Source: Bacteroidales bacterium
GTDB taxonomy: Bacteria > Bacteroidota > Bacteroidia > Bacteroidales > UBA10428
Direction of reading: 5' to 3'
Assembly: GCA_016926235.1 (NCBI GenBank)
Contig: JAFGOZ010000398.1
Coordinates: forward strand, 1 to 59,794
Length of the DNA stretch: 59,794 nt
Below, piece after piece: positions 51,801 through 59,486 of this stretch. Position 1 is the stretch's first letter, and each line of letters opens with the position of its first letter. The notes beneath the pieces were generated by a model. It was not told where the DNA came from, did no database searches, and was given only the letters and a program-made list of their open reading frames with translations. The position numbers were made by a program, and so were the translations under genes.

Positions 51801-51946
51801 CTACCCTGAGTGGTACCCTTAACAACAACATTCACCCCGGGCATGGGCTCTCCGGTTTCATCCAGTACCTGGCCGGTAACCTGCTTTTGGGCGAACAGAG
51901 AACCTGATACGAGGATAAAAATGAAAAATAAAAAGCATTTTTTCAT
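48821..51946 (-). CDS. susC: SusC/RagA-family TonB-dependent outer-membrane transporter
   Basis: The start is placed at 51946 (MKKCFLFFIFIL), preceded by AAGG; the longer frame to 52036 adds 30 polar residues before the signal peptide. The 1041-residue protein has a signal peptide (GSLFAQ), a carboxypeptidase-regulatory-like domain (VTGQVLDETGEPMPGVNVVV), a TonB-box/plug start (ELDEVVVVGYGEVKRANVVG), the plug motif SIRIAGTWNNESPIFVIDG and SVLKDASAAVYGAKSAGGVV, and a 22-strand barrel ending in an aromatic residue-containing strand (YHFAVKITI). There is no STN domain, so it does not signal to an anti-sigma factor, consistent with LacI control of the locus. It imports the bound oligosaccharides. 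Confidence 0.94.
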   Translation of the reverse strand: MKKCFLFFIFILVSGSLFAQKQVTGQVLDETGEPMPGVNVVVKGTTQGSITDMDGKFTVGGVTDESTLVFTFIGTIPQEVTVGEKVYFEITMKAEATELDEVVVVGYGEVKRANVVGAVVDVSAREIEEIPATNLATLLEGRLAGVKVGQSSGNPNAATSLSIRIAGTWNNESPIFVIDGIVYEDMDRFNMLDPSEIESISVLKDASAAVYGAKSAGGVVVVKTKRGREGKPKITYSGSYGFSKAAEFPEMLSAYEQASLINARYLIENPDPDANTLADMYSQDELDYFRTVDYNWLDEAWQTSYLTRHTMNIQGGSDKVRYFGGGSYYYQTGNFENLNVEKYTLRLGLDADVTKDLTASLTLSSNNIKKNAPYNDADKSEPDPLYGTFKTLLNTPRWVPPYIDGKPVGQDIISSHPMAVQESGAYSRNRGMDYDVVASMEYRMPFIKGMKARFSYTYLQGSSNSKSYREPYFLYNFEEAGANSHIIYPDALIDLGDIDIVPNGNGIFLGTSYDKGYQINTSLSWARTFGKHDINVLAIYEQSERENTWFKASRTTMVIPAYEYIDGFSDATEENDEGAGNGASLGYIGRLNYSYAQKYILETAFRYEGSTRFSPEQRWGFFPSVAVGWRVSEESFFKDNISFINYLKLRGSAGILGNDRGLKGERVWELSFKRADGAYLGGTNYSTGLTASNGMDVNPSATWEKTRSYNGGVDMRFLDDFSMSYDIFYKYTYDILTQRKSSFPSTVGIPKEEPQQNFGVAQAYGMEMEVGYDKKLVGELVLHLSANIGFTRSMMLVIDQNPTAVNTWHDDMGRMDQDEPGYIATGIIRTQEEADALIAQGWTILGRDPEPGMMNYMDMGSAGDNDSLDGIIDKSDMRAIEKFSNPPYNYGFQIGLSYKGFNIATNFTGASGHNIYMEGEVYEWTDEDPEYRENVLAIWSDYWSPDNPDAEYPRPYNNRATQKSTFWARNGNVLRMNAITASYDLPKKFTDQYKIPPVSFIFTGRNLWTVINPFEYKDPAISRYNAYPLLREYHFAVKITI

Positions 51947-52234
51947 CCTTAAAACAACATTCTTGTTTTCAGATGGGGCTCGCATGCAATTGTTCATTTG
52001 CATAAGTGAGCGTTCATTTTGACATTCATGGTTCATAGGTTTTTATCATTAAGTTGTTTATTGGTTTAATGTATGATTTTTGGCTTACTTGAACTCTAAA
52101 AATATAATTATTCCCAGAGAACAAGCAAGTTAGTAAAAATCCTCTAAAATCAATAATTATAGAAGTAAAAAAGTACCAAATCAAGGTAAAATATGAAACA
52201 GAGTTCTCCTTTCTATATAAATTATTGATATCCA

Positions 52235-53800
52235 TTAATTTGAGTTATTATTTGTTAATGCTTTCCATCCAGAATAAGTCAGGGAACTGATATCTTTATC
52301 ACTCTTAAAAAATAAGCTGGCAATGTATCCTACAACAAAAAGAACTATATGGCTGTATACTCCCAGCATATATTTATGATGAGTAAAGTTTAGTCTTCCC
52401 AAATCAAGGAGCAACCTTTTACCATCTCCAAAATCAAATTTAGAAGATGTTAGTAATGCATAGGCTGTAAACAGCACACAAGCAAGTAATCCAATATATA
52501 CGCCTTTTTTATTAGCCCGTTTACTAAATATCCCTAATAGAAACAAACCGGCAATACCCCCTGAAAAAATAGAATACAGTGTAAATACAATTCCCAGAAC
52601 CCCTTTCCCATCAGTTTTTACATAATACATGGCAATAAGAATTGCAGCCAATCCTGCTAAAATCACAATCAACCTGCTAAAATTCATCTTTTGTGATTCT
52701 GTACTGGCAGGCTTGAACCGAATATAGTAATCTTCCACACAAATAGCTGACAGACAATTTAGATCAGAATCAAGACTTGAGATTGCCGCAGCCAAAAGGG
52801 CCGACAGAATAAGTCCAATTACACCCACAGGCATTTTTGTCATAATAAAAAGTGGGAAAACTTCCTCTGGTTTTATGTCTGCAGGCAACACTGATCCGGT
52901 AACTTTATAATATGCAAATAAAGCGGTGCCAATAAACATAAATAATGCCCAGACAGGAACACTCATTAAAACTCCCATTAAAGAAGCCTTTATGGCAGCC
53001 TTATCCGAACGGGCTGTCAGGTATCTCTGTACAATGGTTTGATCTGTTCCATATTTTTGAATGGCATAAAATATACCATTAAAGATCATAACAATCAAAG
53101 TAAGATTGACAAAATCTATATTGTAGGGTCCAAATCCTGTTCTGCCGTTTTCCCTGGCAACATCCCATATGGTAGAAGCGCCGCCAGGAGTATGAAAGAA
53201 GATAATAAAAATAGTGATAATCCCGCCTAAGATCAATAGAAAACCCTGAATTACATCAAGCCAGATAACAGCCTCAATGCCACCCAGAAGTGTAATTAAA
53301 ATAACCGTTACCCCAATTATCCAGATCATATCATTTGTATTGAATCCCGTCATTTTCGAAAAGGCAAGGGCAATGAGAAAAAATACTGTTCCCATTTTTG
53401 AAAAATGTGCTAAAAAGAAGCCCAGTGAGCTATACAGACGTGCCAGGAAACCAAATCGCTGTTCGAAATACTCATATGCACTTATTTTTATTGCTTTTCT
53501 GTATAGTGGCACAACAAATCGTATAAAGAACACAAGAGTGATGGGGACCATTAACCCCTGAACCAGCAATATCCAGTTGTTGCTAAATCCTTCACCGGGA
53601 TATGCCAGAAAAGTAATGCTACTTATAAGAGTAGCCAGAATAGACATACCTATGGCCCACGATGGCAGAGAACCTCCGGCTGTAAAATACCTGTTTATAT
53701 TTTTTTGCCTCCCGGAGAACCCTACACTTATCAGGACCGGTATAACAAGGAAAACCCCTATAATAACATAATCAATAATATGCAATGATGGTTTCACCAT
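52235..53800 (-). CDS. Sodium:solute symporter (SSS family)
   Basis: A 521-residue inner-membrane protein with about 13 transmembrane helices. SSS hallmarks: DYVIIGVFLVIPVLISVGF (helix 1), the RYFTAGGSLPSWAIGMSILATLISSITFLAYPGEGF signature in two parts (about residues 37-72), GGIEAVIWLDVIQGFLLILG, and ALLAAAISSLDSDLNCLSA with the conserved Ser-Ser-Asp sodium site. Its ATG shares a base with the kinase stop (TAATG), so it belongs to the acid-sugar operon. By context it imports a monosaccharide or sugar acid released in the periplasm. It lies between the catabolic genes and SusC, 289 bp from the SusC start, a stretch with no clear promoter motif. Confidence 0.9.
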   Translation of the reverse strand: MVKPSLHIIDYVIIGVFLVIPVLISVGFSGRQKNINRYFTAGGSLPSWAIGMSILATLISSITFLAYPGEGFSNNWILLVQGLMVPITLVFFIRFVVPLYRKAIKISAYEYFEQRFGFLARLYSSLGFFLAHFSKMGTVFFLIALAFSKMTGFNTNDMIWIIGVTVILITLLGGIEAVIWLDVIQGFLLILGGIITIFIIFFHTPGGASTIWDVARENGRTGFGPYNIDFVNLTLIVMIFNGIFYAIQKYGTDQTIVQRYLTARSDKAAIKASLMGVLMSVPVWALFMFIGTALFAYYKVTGSVLPADIKPEEVFPLFIMTKMPVGVIGLILSALLAAAISSLDSDLNCLSAICVEDYYIRFKPASTESQKMNFSRLIVILAGLAAILIAMYYVKTDGKGVLGIVFTLYSIFSGGIAGLFLLGIFSKRANKKGVYIGLLACVLFTAYALLTSSKFDFGDGKRLLLDLGRLNFTHHKYMLGVYSHIVLFVVGYIASLFFKSDKDISSLTYSGWKALTNNNSN

Positions 53801-54996
53801 TATTTTACTTCCTCTTTTTGAGTGACTGTATTCATTTGTTCGTTATTACCCAAATACCAGATTTCATCAGGCCAAAGGTAACTTCCGGGTTTTGTTGTAA
53901 TATGTAAACCAGGCCTGCCCTTTACATTCATCCGTATCACACCGGTCTCAAATTCATAAAAAGGCTTCAATTCATTTATTTCAAGAGCCTTAAGTATTGC
54001 CCAGGTTGTAGCTCCTCCTTCAATAATCAGCTCATCGATTGGAGTTTGGTCAAATACTTTTTTTACCATGACACCAACAGCATTCCTTATCTTACCTGTA
54101 CATTCAGCCAGACATGTTGATTTTTGTGGTATAGCAATCACTACCTTCTTATGGTTCTTCATAGCTTCAGCTACGTCATTTGCCCATTCATCGATATAAT
54201 GAGAATTGATATCAGGATTGATATACAGCTCACCCGGCATATTGGAAAGATAATGACTGCTTTCTGAAATTTTTTCTGTCAGACTGTATTGTTTAGGAAA
54301 AGTACTTCCCATAATATACAATGCATTCTCTCCAAAAGGAATATATTCTCTAATACTGTCATGTGGTTTTATATGAAACATAGTCAGAATCTCACGAAAA
54401 AAACCTGATCCACCGGCAGGCAGGGTTTTATCGTCAATTTTTGAAGTCCAGCTTTTAAGATCTTCTATACTTCCGACATCTCCTAAAATAATTCCTTCGG
54501 ATGGTAAATCATCATTGGATTTTATATTAGAATGAACACTTTCCTTTCCTACTATCTCATCTACATATGATGAAGTAACGGGATATTCCGGATCGTTAGA
54601 AAAGAAAGTTTCATGTAATGGTGTCCCATTTATATAATAAACCCCTTTCCTGATAATTCTTTTAAAACTCGGGTTTGCAGGTATAACAATGGCTTTATTC
54701 ATGCCAGTTACAGTCATTTGAGACAATAATTCTTCGAATACATTACCCCGTAAAACAGAGTCAATTTTTTTATATATAAAGTCAGGTTTCAAAGCCATCA
54801 CTTTATTAGCAACATTCTTTATTACTCCTGCAGCTTCTTTCCCATTCAAGGATCTGGTATCCGTGGCAACAACCAGTAAATCTGTATGTATTTGCGCTAT
54901 ATCTTCTGTTTCTATTACTACATCCAAACCATAGCGCAATCCTACTCCTCCGATCTCCGCCGCTCCTGTAAAATCATCAGCAATCACTACAATCAT
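53800..54996 (-). CDS. DUF1537-family four-carbon acid sugar kinase
   Basis: The start at 54996 (MIVVIADDFTGAAEIGG) gives 398 residues; a GTG at 55005 is possible. The N-terminal substrate domain has ADDFTGAAEIG, VATDTRSLNGKEAAG and FIYKKIDSVLRGNVFEEL (the KxDS-LRG substrate block); the C-terminal nucleotide domain has LIIEGGATTWAILKAL and TTKPGSYLWPDEIW. DUF1537 enzymes phosphorylate threonate, erythronate and related acids at the terminal hydroxyl. The pairing with a PdxA homologue in the same operon is the arrangement established for D-threonate/D-erythronate catabolism (kinase, then oxidative decarboxylation to dihydroxyacetone phosphate). The exact acid here is unproven. Confidence 0.85.
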   Translation of the reverse strand: MIVVIADDFTGAAEIGGVGLRYGLDVVIETEDIAQIHTDLLVVATDTRSLNGKEAAGVIKNVANKVMALKPDFIYKKIDSVLRGNVFEELLSQMTVTGMNKAIVIPANPSFKRIIRKGVYYINGTPLHETFFSNDPEYPVTSSYVDEIVGKESVHSNIKSNDDLPSEGIILGDVGSIEDLKSWTSKIDDKTLPAGGSGFFREILTMFHIKPHDSIREYIPFGENALYIMGSTFPKQYSLTEKISESSHYLSNMPGELYINPDINSHYIDEWANDVAEAMKNHKKVVIAIPQKSTCLAECTGKIRNAVGVMVKKVFDQTPIDELIIEGGATTWAILKALEINELKPFYEFETGVIRMNVKGRPGLHITTKPGSYLWPDEIWYLGNNEQMNTVTQKEEVK

Positions 54997-55273
54997 CTTA
55001 AACACTTTTAATGTGAAATCAATATTCTTCAGCTAATCAATAATATTACGTCATAGAAAAAAGGAACGATGGCACCCTTCGGAAAACCAAAGTGCATAAT
55101 ATATGTTAATCTTGCCCAAATATCCATCATTCCAATTTTCATATGACTCAACACCTATTAACCAATAATTAACTCAAATCAGGAAACCTTAAACAGAACC
55201 TGAGATAAATTATACAAAGTATCTCATTTAGTATGAAAGAATCCCTGAATACCTTTTTCACTCGATTATATTT

Positions 55274-56308
55274 TTAATTTGTTAATTTAATAGCATAATC
55301 AATTGCATGCATCAATGCATCGGGACTGGCTAATCCCTTTCCGGCAATTTCAAAAGCTGTTCCATGATCTACAGAAGTCCTGACAATTGGTAATCCCAGT
55401 GTAATGTTCACTCCTTTTACGCTCTTCATCGTGTTTGTACTTTTATCCCAATTAAATCCCAATAATTTGAAAGGGATATGTCCCTGATCATGGTACATAG
55501 CCACGCAACCATCAAACTTACCCCCATGGGCAAGTGCAAACAAAGTATCCGGAGGAACCGGTCCCTCCACATTAAAACCTTTTATCCTTGAAGCCTCAAT
55601 TGCCGGGGCAATTTCATCAATCTCCTCCCTGCCAAATAAGCCTCCGTCACCAGAATGTGGATTTAGTCCTGCTACCCCTATATGTGGATCTTTTATTCCA
55701 AGCTTTACAAGCCCGTCGTATAAAATCGTTATAACTTCTTCCACACGTTGCTTTTTAATAAGATCACAGGCCTGTCGCAAGCTTACATGGGTAGTTACAT
55801 GTATTACCCTGAAATCTTCGTCTGCCAGCAACATAGCATATTTTTTGGTGTTGGTGTAATGCGCATATATCTCTGTGTGGCCCGAAAAATGATGACCGGC
55901 CAGGTTTATTGCTTCTTTATGTATAGGCCCTGTAACCGTGCCATCTACCTTCTTATTCATTGCCAGTTCAATTGCAGTAGTCACCGCTCTGAATGCAATA
56001 TCACCAGCTTCGGGAGATACTTTCCCAAATTCAATATTTTCAGCATTTGCAGCCCCAATCTCAAAAATATCCATGGTTGAAGGTATAAACAAAGCATTTT
56101 TCACATCTTTAATTACATTGAACTTAAGCTTTACCCCTAGTATTCCGGCCACTTTTTCCATTATGGGAGCATGACCTATCAATACAGGCCTGCATTTATT
56201 CAGAAGAACGGGATTTGAGAATGTTTTTACAACAATCTCCGGCCCTATTCCGGATGGATCACCCATGGTAACAGCAAGCAATGGTTTATATGTACTATCC
56301 ACCTTCAT
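55274..56308 (-). CDS. PdxA-family 4-phosphate acid-sugar dehydrogenase (PdxA2-like)
   Basis: A 344-residue cytoplasmic NAD-dependent dehydrogenase of the PdxA family: LLAVTMGDPSGIGPEIV at the start, DGTVTGPIHKEAINLAG, FSGHTEIYAHYT (metal-ligand His), HVTTHVSLRQAC, VAGLNPHSGDGGLFGREE, YHDQGHIPFKLLGF (metal-ligand His) and VRTSVDHGTAFEIAGKG. All metal and substrate residues appear intact. In vitamin B6 synthesis PdxA acts on 4-phosphohydroxythreonine; linked to a DUF1537 kinase it is more likely the PdxA2 type that oxidatively decarboxylates threonate/erythronate 4-phosphate. A 277-bp gap without recognisable content separates it from the kinase, while the aldolase gene ends 4 bp upstream. Confidence 0.87.
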   Translation of the reverse strand: MKVDSTYKPLLAVTMGDPSGIGPEIVVKTFSNPVLLNKCRPVLIGHAPIMEKVAGILGVKLKFNVIKDVKNALFIPSTMDIFEIGAANAENIEFGKVSPEAGDIAFRAVTTAIELAMNKKVDGTVTGPIHKEAINLAGHHFSGHTEIYAHYTNTKKYAMLLADEDFRVIHVTTHVSLRQACDLIKKQRVEEVITILYDGLVKLGIKDPHIGVAGLNPHSGDGGLFGREEIDEIAPAIEASRIKGFNVEGPVPPDTLFALAHGGKFDGCVAMYHDQGHIPFKLLGFNWDKSTNTMKSVKGVNITLGLPIVRTSVDHGTAFEIAGKGLASPDALMHAIDYAIKLTN

Positions 56309-56312
56309 TTAC

Positions 56313-57230
56313 TCAGACTAATTGTTTATTCATTTGTTCCTTTGTCATACCAATAATTGTTTCCACTTCATCCTTTTCCAGCTCATACATGGGAGGCAAT
56401 ACACAGGGTTTACAAAGGCCTTTTACATGCATCATCACTTTTAACGCGGGAATGGATTGGCTTATATTCCTGTTTAATTGATAAATCTCGGAAATCTGGT
56501 TTGTAATCTCCTGAAGGGCTAATGCCTTTAAAGCATCTCCACGAATGGCAGCATCATAAAGGTCCCTGTAAAGCTTTGGGGAAATATTTCCCGTGCTGGG
56601 TACAATCCCGTCAGACCCCTTTTGTAACGCATAGGCAGATTGTGCTGCCCAGCCCAGAAGATGTGAAAAATCCTCCCTGTCGGCCCATAAACTAATGGAT
56701 GTATCCAGCCTTTCCAATCCTCTTTCGGAATCTTTTAATCCAACAATATTTGAATGATAACTCAGTTTTTCAACAACTTCAAGTGGAATTGAGAATTTTG
56801 TGGTTATGGGATTATTATACAGGAATAATGGTGCAGGCACATTATCTGCAATCTGTTCATAATACCTGAGCATTTGGTCAGGTGACAACGGATAATAAAA
56901 AGGTAAATGGGCAACCAGTGCATCCACACCCATATCTGCATAGGCTTTGCCTTCCTCAATGGTATCCTCCAGACAATTACCCGAAATTCCTGCATACACA
57001 ATGCTTCGCTTATTGGAATGTACAACGGTTTTTCTGACAAGATTTTTCTTTTGTGTAAAAGAAACAGATACTGATTCACCTGTTGTGCCAAGTAAAAACG
57101 GAGAAACACCTGCTTCAACAAAGGAGTCAACAATCCGTTCAACAGCCTCTTCATCAATATTAAATTGATTGTTTAGGGGCGTAACCATCGGTACTATCAC
57201 TCCACGATATTTCTTTGCAGGTTTACACAT
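56313..57230 (-). CDS. Dihydrodipicolinate-synthase-family aldolase/lyase
   Basis: A 305-residue class I aldolase of the DHDPS/NAL family: GVIVPMVTPLNNQFNID, FLLGTTGESVSVSF (GTTGE pyruvate-carboxylate motif), LPFYYPLSPDQM, LFLYNNPITT with the relay Tyr, and the Schiff-base Lys in IVGLKDSERGLERLD (about residue 164). A basic start and Cys pair near the C-terminus (KGLCKPCVLPP) are unusual. The operon context (acid-sugar kinase, PdxA, alcohol dehydrogenase) argues against lysine synthesis and for cleavage of a 2-keto-3-deoxy sugar acid into pyruvate and an aldehyde. It lies 6 bp from the dehydrogenase gene. Confidence 0.88.
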   Translation of the reverse strand: MCKPAKKYRGVIVPMVTPLNNQFNIDEEAVERIVDSFVEAGVSPFLLGTTGESVSVSFTQKKNLVRKTVVHSNKRSIVYAGISGNCLEDTIEEGKAYADMGVDALVAHLPFYYPLSPDQMLRYYEQIADNVPAPLFLYNNPITTKFSIPLEVVEKLSYHSNIVGLKDSERGLERLDTSISLWADREDFSHLLGWAAQSAYALQKGSDGIVPSTGNISPKLYRDLYDAAIRGDALKALALQEITNQISEIYQLNRNISQSIPALKVMMHVKGLCKPCVLPPMYELEKDEVETIIGMTKEQMNKQLV

Positions 57231-57236
57231 TGTCGT

Positions 57237-58400
57237 TTAGTATGCTTTTTGATATATATTTTTAATATCCTCGATAGTAATTTCTCTCGGATTATTCTTT
57301 AGCAACCGCTGAACCTGAAATGCCGAACTTGCCATTTTTTCATAGCTTTCGGCCGACACCCCTATCGAAGACAGTTTGCCGGGAAGGCCACATTCATGTA
57401 ATAATGTACGAATAAATTTCACACCTTCGTTTGCTGTTTCCAAATCTGAAGGTTTTCTTTTACAGCCTAAAGCTACGGCAACCTCAGCATATCTCTCAGG
57501 ACATGCTTCCAGATTGTATTCCATCACCCAGGGCAATAACACCGCATTTGAAAGCCCATGTGCAAGTTTATAATCACTACCCAAAGGATAAGCCAATGCA
57601 TGAACTGCTGCTGTATTAACCGGGCCCAAACACATGCCTCCATATACGCTTCCCAGAGATAATTTTGACCTGGCTTCCAGGCCTTTGCCATTCTTCACGG
57701 CATCAGACAAACTACCTCCTATAAGCCGTATGCCTTCAAGTGCAAGGGTATCAGCCATTGGATGCGCATGTTTATTGGTATATGCCTCAATGCAATGGGT
57801 CAGGGCATCAATTCCTGTGGAAGCTGTAATATCGGGAGGCAAGCCCAATGTAAGGGCAGGGTCAATGAACGCGCTATCCGGAACCAGGAAAGGACTTATG
57901 ATACCTTTCTTTAAATAATCTACATCATCCATTAATATGGAATTTGGCGATACTTCACTTCCTGTACCCGATGTAGTGGGAATGCATGCTAAATACGTAT
58001 TACGTGATTTCAACAGTCCGATACCGGTAATCTCCTTTACTGTTTGGTCTGAATCGATCATCGCAGCCACAACCTTGGCAGTATCCATTACACTACCTCC
58101 TCCTATTCCGGCAACAGAATCTGCGCCAAACAAACGCGCATCCTGTATAAGATTCTCAGCATCACTGAACGTCGGCTCTGCTATAATATTTTTATTTACA
58201 GAAATAACGATCTCCGCCTTTTTTAATTTTATTAAAAGTTCGGAAATCATGTCTGCAACAACAGGTACAGTAACCACATATAATCTTTTCAGGTTTTTGG
58301 ATTGCAGGTCACCTATAATTTTATCCACACATCCAACACCCCAAATCAGCTGCTGCGGATGATTAAACACAATTATATTTTTATATGGGTTACTTAACAT
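57237..58400 (-). CDS. Iron-containing alcohol dehydrogenase
   Basis: A 387-residue group III alcohol dehydrogenase: nucleotide-binding GIGGGSVMDTAKVVA (about residue 95), PTTSGTGSEVSPNS, FIDPALTLGLPPDITASTGIDALTHCIEAY with the metal-ligand Asp, and the His ligands in HALAYPLGSDYKLAHGLSNAVLLPWVMEYN. Family length is normal. It may reduce the aldehyde made by the neighbouring aldolase (such as lactaldehyde or glycolaldehyde) or oxidise a sugar alcohol. It is separated from the regulator by 6 bp and from the aldolase by 6 bp, so the set is an operon. Confidence 0.9.
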   Translation of the reverse strand: MLSNPYKNIIVFNHPQQLIWGVGCVDKIIGDLQSKNLKRLYVVTVPVVADMISELLIKLKKAEIVISVNKNIIAEPTFSDAENLIQDARLFGADSVAGIGGGSVMDTAKVVAAMIDSDQTVKEITGIGLLKSRNTYLACIPTTSGTGSEVSPNSILMDDVDYLKKGIISPFLVPDSAFIDPALTLGLPPDITASTGIDALTHCIEAYTNKHAHPMADTLALEGIRLIGGSLSDAVKNGKGLEARSKLSLGSVYGGMCLGPVNTAAVHALAYPLGSDYKLAHGLSNAVLLPWVMEYNLEACPERYAEVAVALGCKRKPSDLETANEGVKFIRTLLHECGLPGKLSSIGVSAESYEKMASSAFQVQRLLKNNPREITIEDIKNIYQKAY

Positions 58401-58406
58401 ATCTAT

Positions 58407-59426
58407 CTAGCAAGAGTTTCTAATCATTAATTCTGTTTTTAAAACCATTCGCACCGTAGGTCTAGAAGGATCACTGATACGCACAATTAACTGTTCTGCT
58501 GCCCTTCGCCCTATCTCGTATGCAGGCTGGCGAACAGCCGTTAAAGGCGGATTAAGGGATATGGACCAATACATATCATCAAAACCAATGATGGCAATAT
58601 CCCCGGGAACATTTAATTTACGTTTATGAATGGTTTCCAGTGCCCCTAATGTTATCAGGTTATTCCCTGTAAATAGTGCATCAGGAGGCTTGGGTAAGTT
58701 CAATAATTCTTCGCAAAGTTCAACACCACTCTCATGGCGTGAGTTTCCGTACTTTATAAGATCCCTGTCTACAGGTAGTCCGTTAGCGTTTAGTGCATCC
58801 AAATACCCGGCTTCACGCTGCTGACTTGAGGGTATCTGAGGTAATCCGGAGATATAAGCAATTCGTTTATAACCAGATTTGGCCAGAAAATCCACCGCAG
58901 AATATGCCCCCTTTTTATTTTCCACAAGTACAACATCCACATCTACCTCAGATAATCCCCGGTCAACGCATACTATGGGTAATCCGGCTTTTACAAGGTT
59001 TATCACATTCGTATCATGTTCGTTTGTTGGAGCAGCAATAAGGCCGTCAATAGATTCTGACTGCATAATATCCAGGTATAACTTGGCCTTTTTTTCATCC
59101 TGGGCAAAGTTGCACATGATAATAGCGTACTTATTCTCATAGGCCACGTCTTCAATGCCACGCAATACCTCAACATAAAACGGATTTTGAATATCGGGTA
59201 CAAGCACCCCCAGAAGATTGCTGGATGCATTCCGGTTACGAAGCCTTTTTGCAACCCGGTTTGGAGTATATTTTAGTTCTTTTATAACCTGCTGGACTTT
59301 TATCCTGGTTTTGGGATTTACATTCGGATTGTCATTAATGACCCGGGAAACCGTGGCAATAGAAACCCCTGCGGCTTTGGCCACCTGTGTAAGATCAGGA
59401 ATTTTGTAAACGTTTTCAATCGGCAT
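58407..59426 (-). CDS. LacI-family transcriptional regulator of the acid-sugar/pectin operon
   Basis: A 339-residue repressor. The N-terminal helix-turn-helix with hinge (TQVAKAAGVSIATVSRVIND and YTPNRVAKRLRNR) is followed by a periplasmic-binding-protein-like ligand domain (LGVLVPDIQNPFYVEVLRG, IPSSQQREAGYLDAL, AIIGFDDMYWSISLNPPLTAVRQP). The gene is first in the minus-strand cluster and 6 bp ahead of the dehydrogenase, so it controls its own operon. Two AAACGTTT-centred operators, one within its first codons and one 55 bp upstream, fit autorepression relieved by an intermediate of the pathway. Confidence 0.92.
   Translation of the reverse strand: MPIENVYKIPDLTQVAKAAGVSIATVSRVINDNPNVNPKTRIKVQQVIKELKYTPNRVAKRLRNRNASSNLLGVLVPDIQNPFYVEVLRGIEDVAYENKYAIIMCNFAQDEKKAKLYLDIMQSESIDGLIAAPTNEHDTNVINLVKAGLPIVCVDRGLSEVDVDVVLVENKKGAYSAVDFLAKSGYKRIAYISGLPQIPSSQQREAGYLDALNANGLPVDRDLIKYGNSRHESGVELCEELLNLPKPPDALFTGNNLITLGALETIHKRKLNVPGDIAIIGFDDMYWSISLNPPLTAVRQPAYEIGRRAAEQLIVRISDPSRPTVRMVLKTELMIRNSC
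59405..59418. promoter_or_regulatory. LacI-type operator O1 within the first codons
   Basis: TGTAAACGTTTTCA, centred on the palindrome AAACGTTT, matches LacI-family operators. It overlaps codons 4-8 of the regulator, where bound repressor would block elongation. Confidence 0.65.
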
Positions 59427-59472
59427 CTTCCTGTATTTTAAGCATTTCCCGTTTATAGATTTCGTTTATTTT

Positions 59473-59486
59473 TGTAAACGTTTTTA
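59473..59486. promoter_or_regulatory. LacI-type operator O2 upstream
   Basis: TGTAAACGTTTTTA shares the AAACGTTT core with O1; centre-to-centre spacing is 68 bp, roughly six to seven helical turns, compatible with looping by a tetramer or two dimers. Confidence 0.65.

Noticed and set aside
52026..52235. 69-codon minus-strand frame between the symporter and SusC
   Set aside because: It is AT-rich, has no family resemblance, and occupies the SusC leader region.
55274..56308. Vitamin B6 biosynthesis PdxA
   Set aside because: Operon context with a DUF1537 kinase and catabolic genes points to the acid-sugar PdxA2 role; sequence alone cannot fully exclude B6 synthesis.
57937..58362. 141-codon plus-strand frame opposite the alcohol dehydrogenase
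   Set aside because: Antisense shadow of a well-conserved gene.
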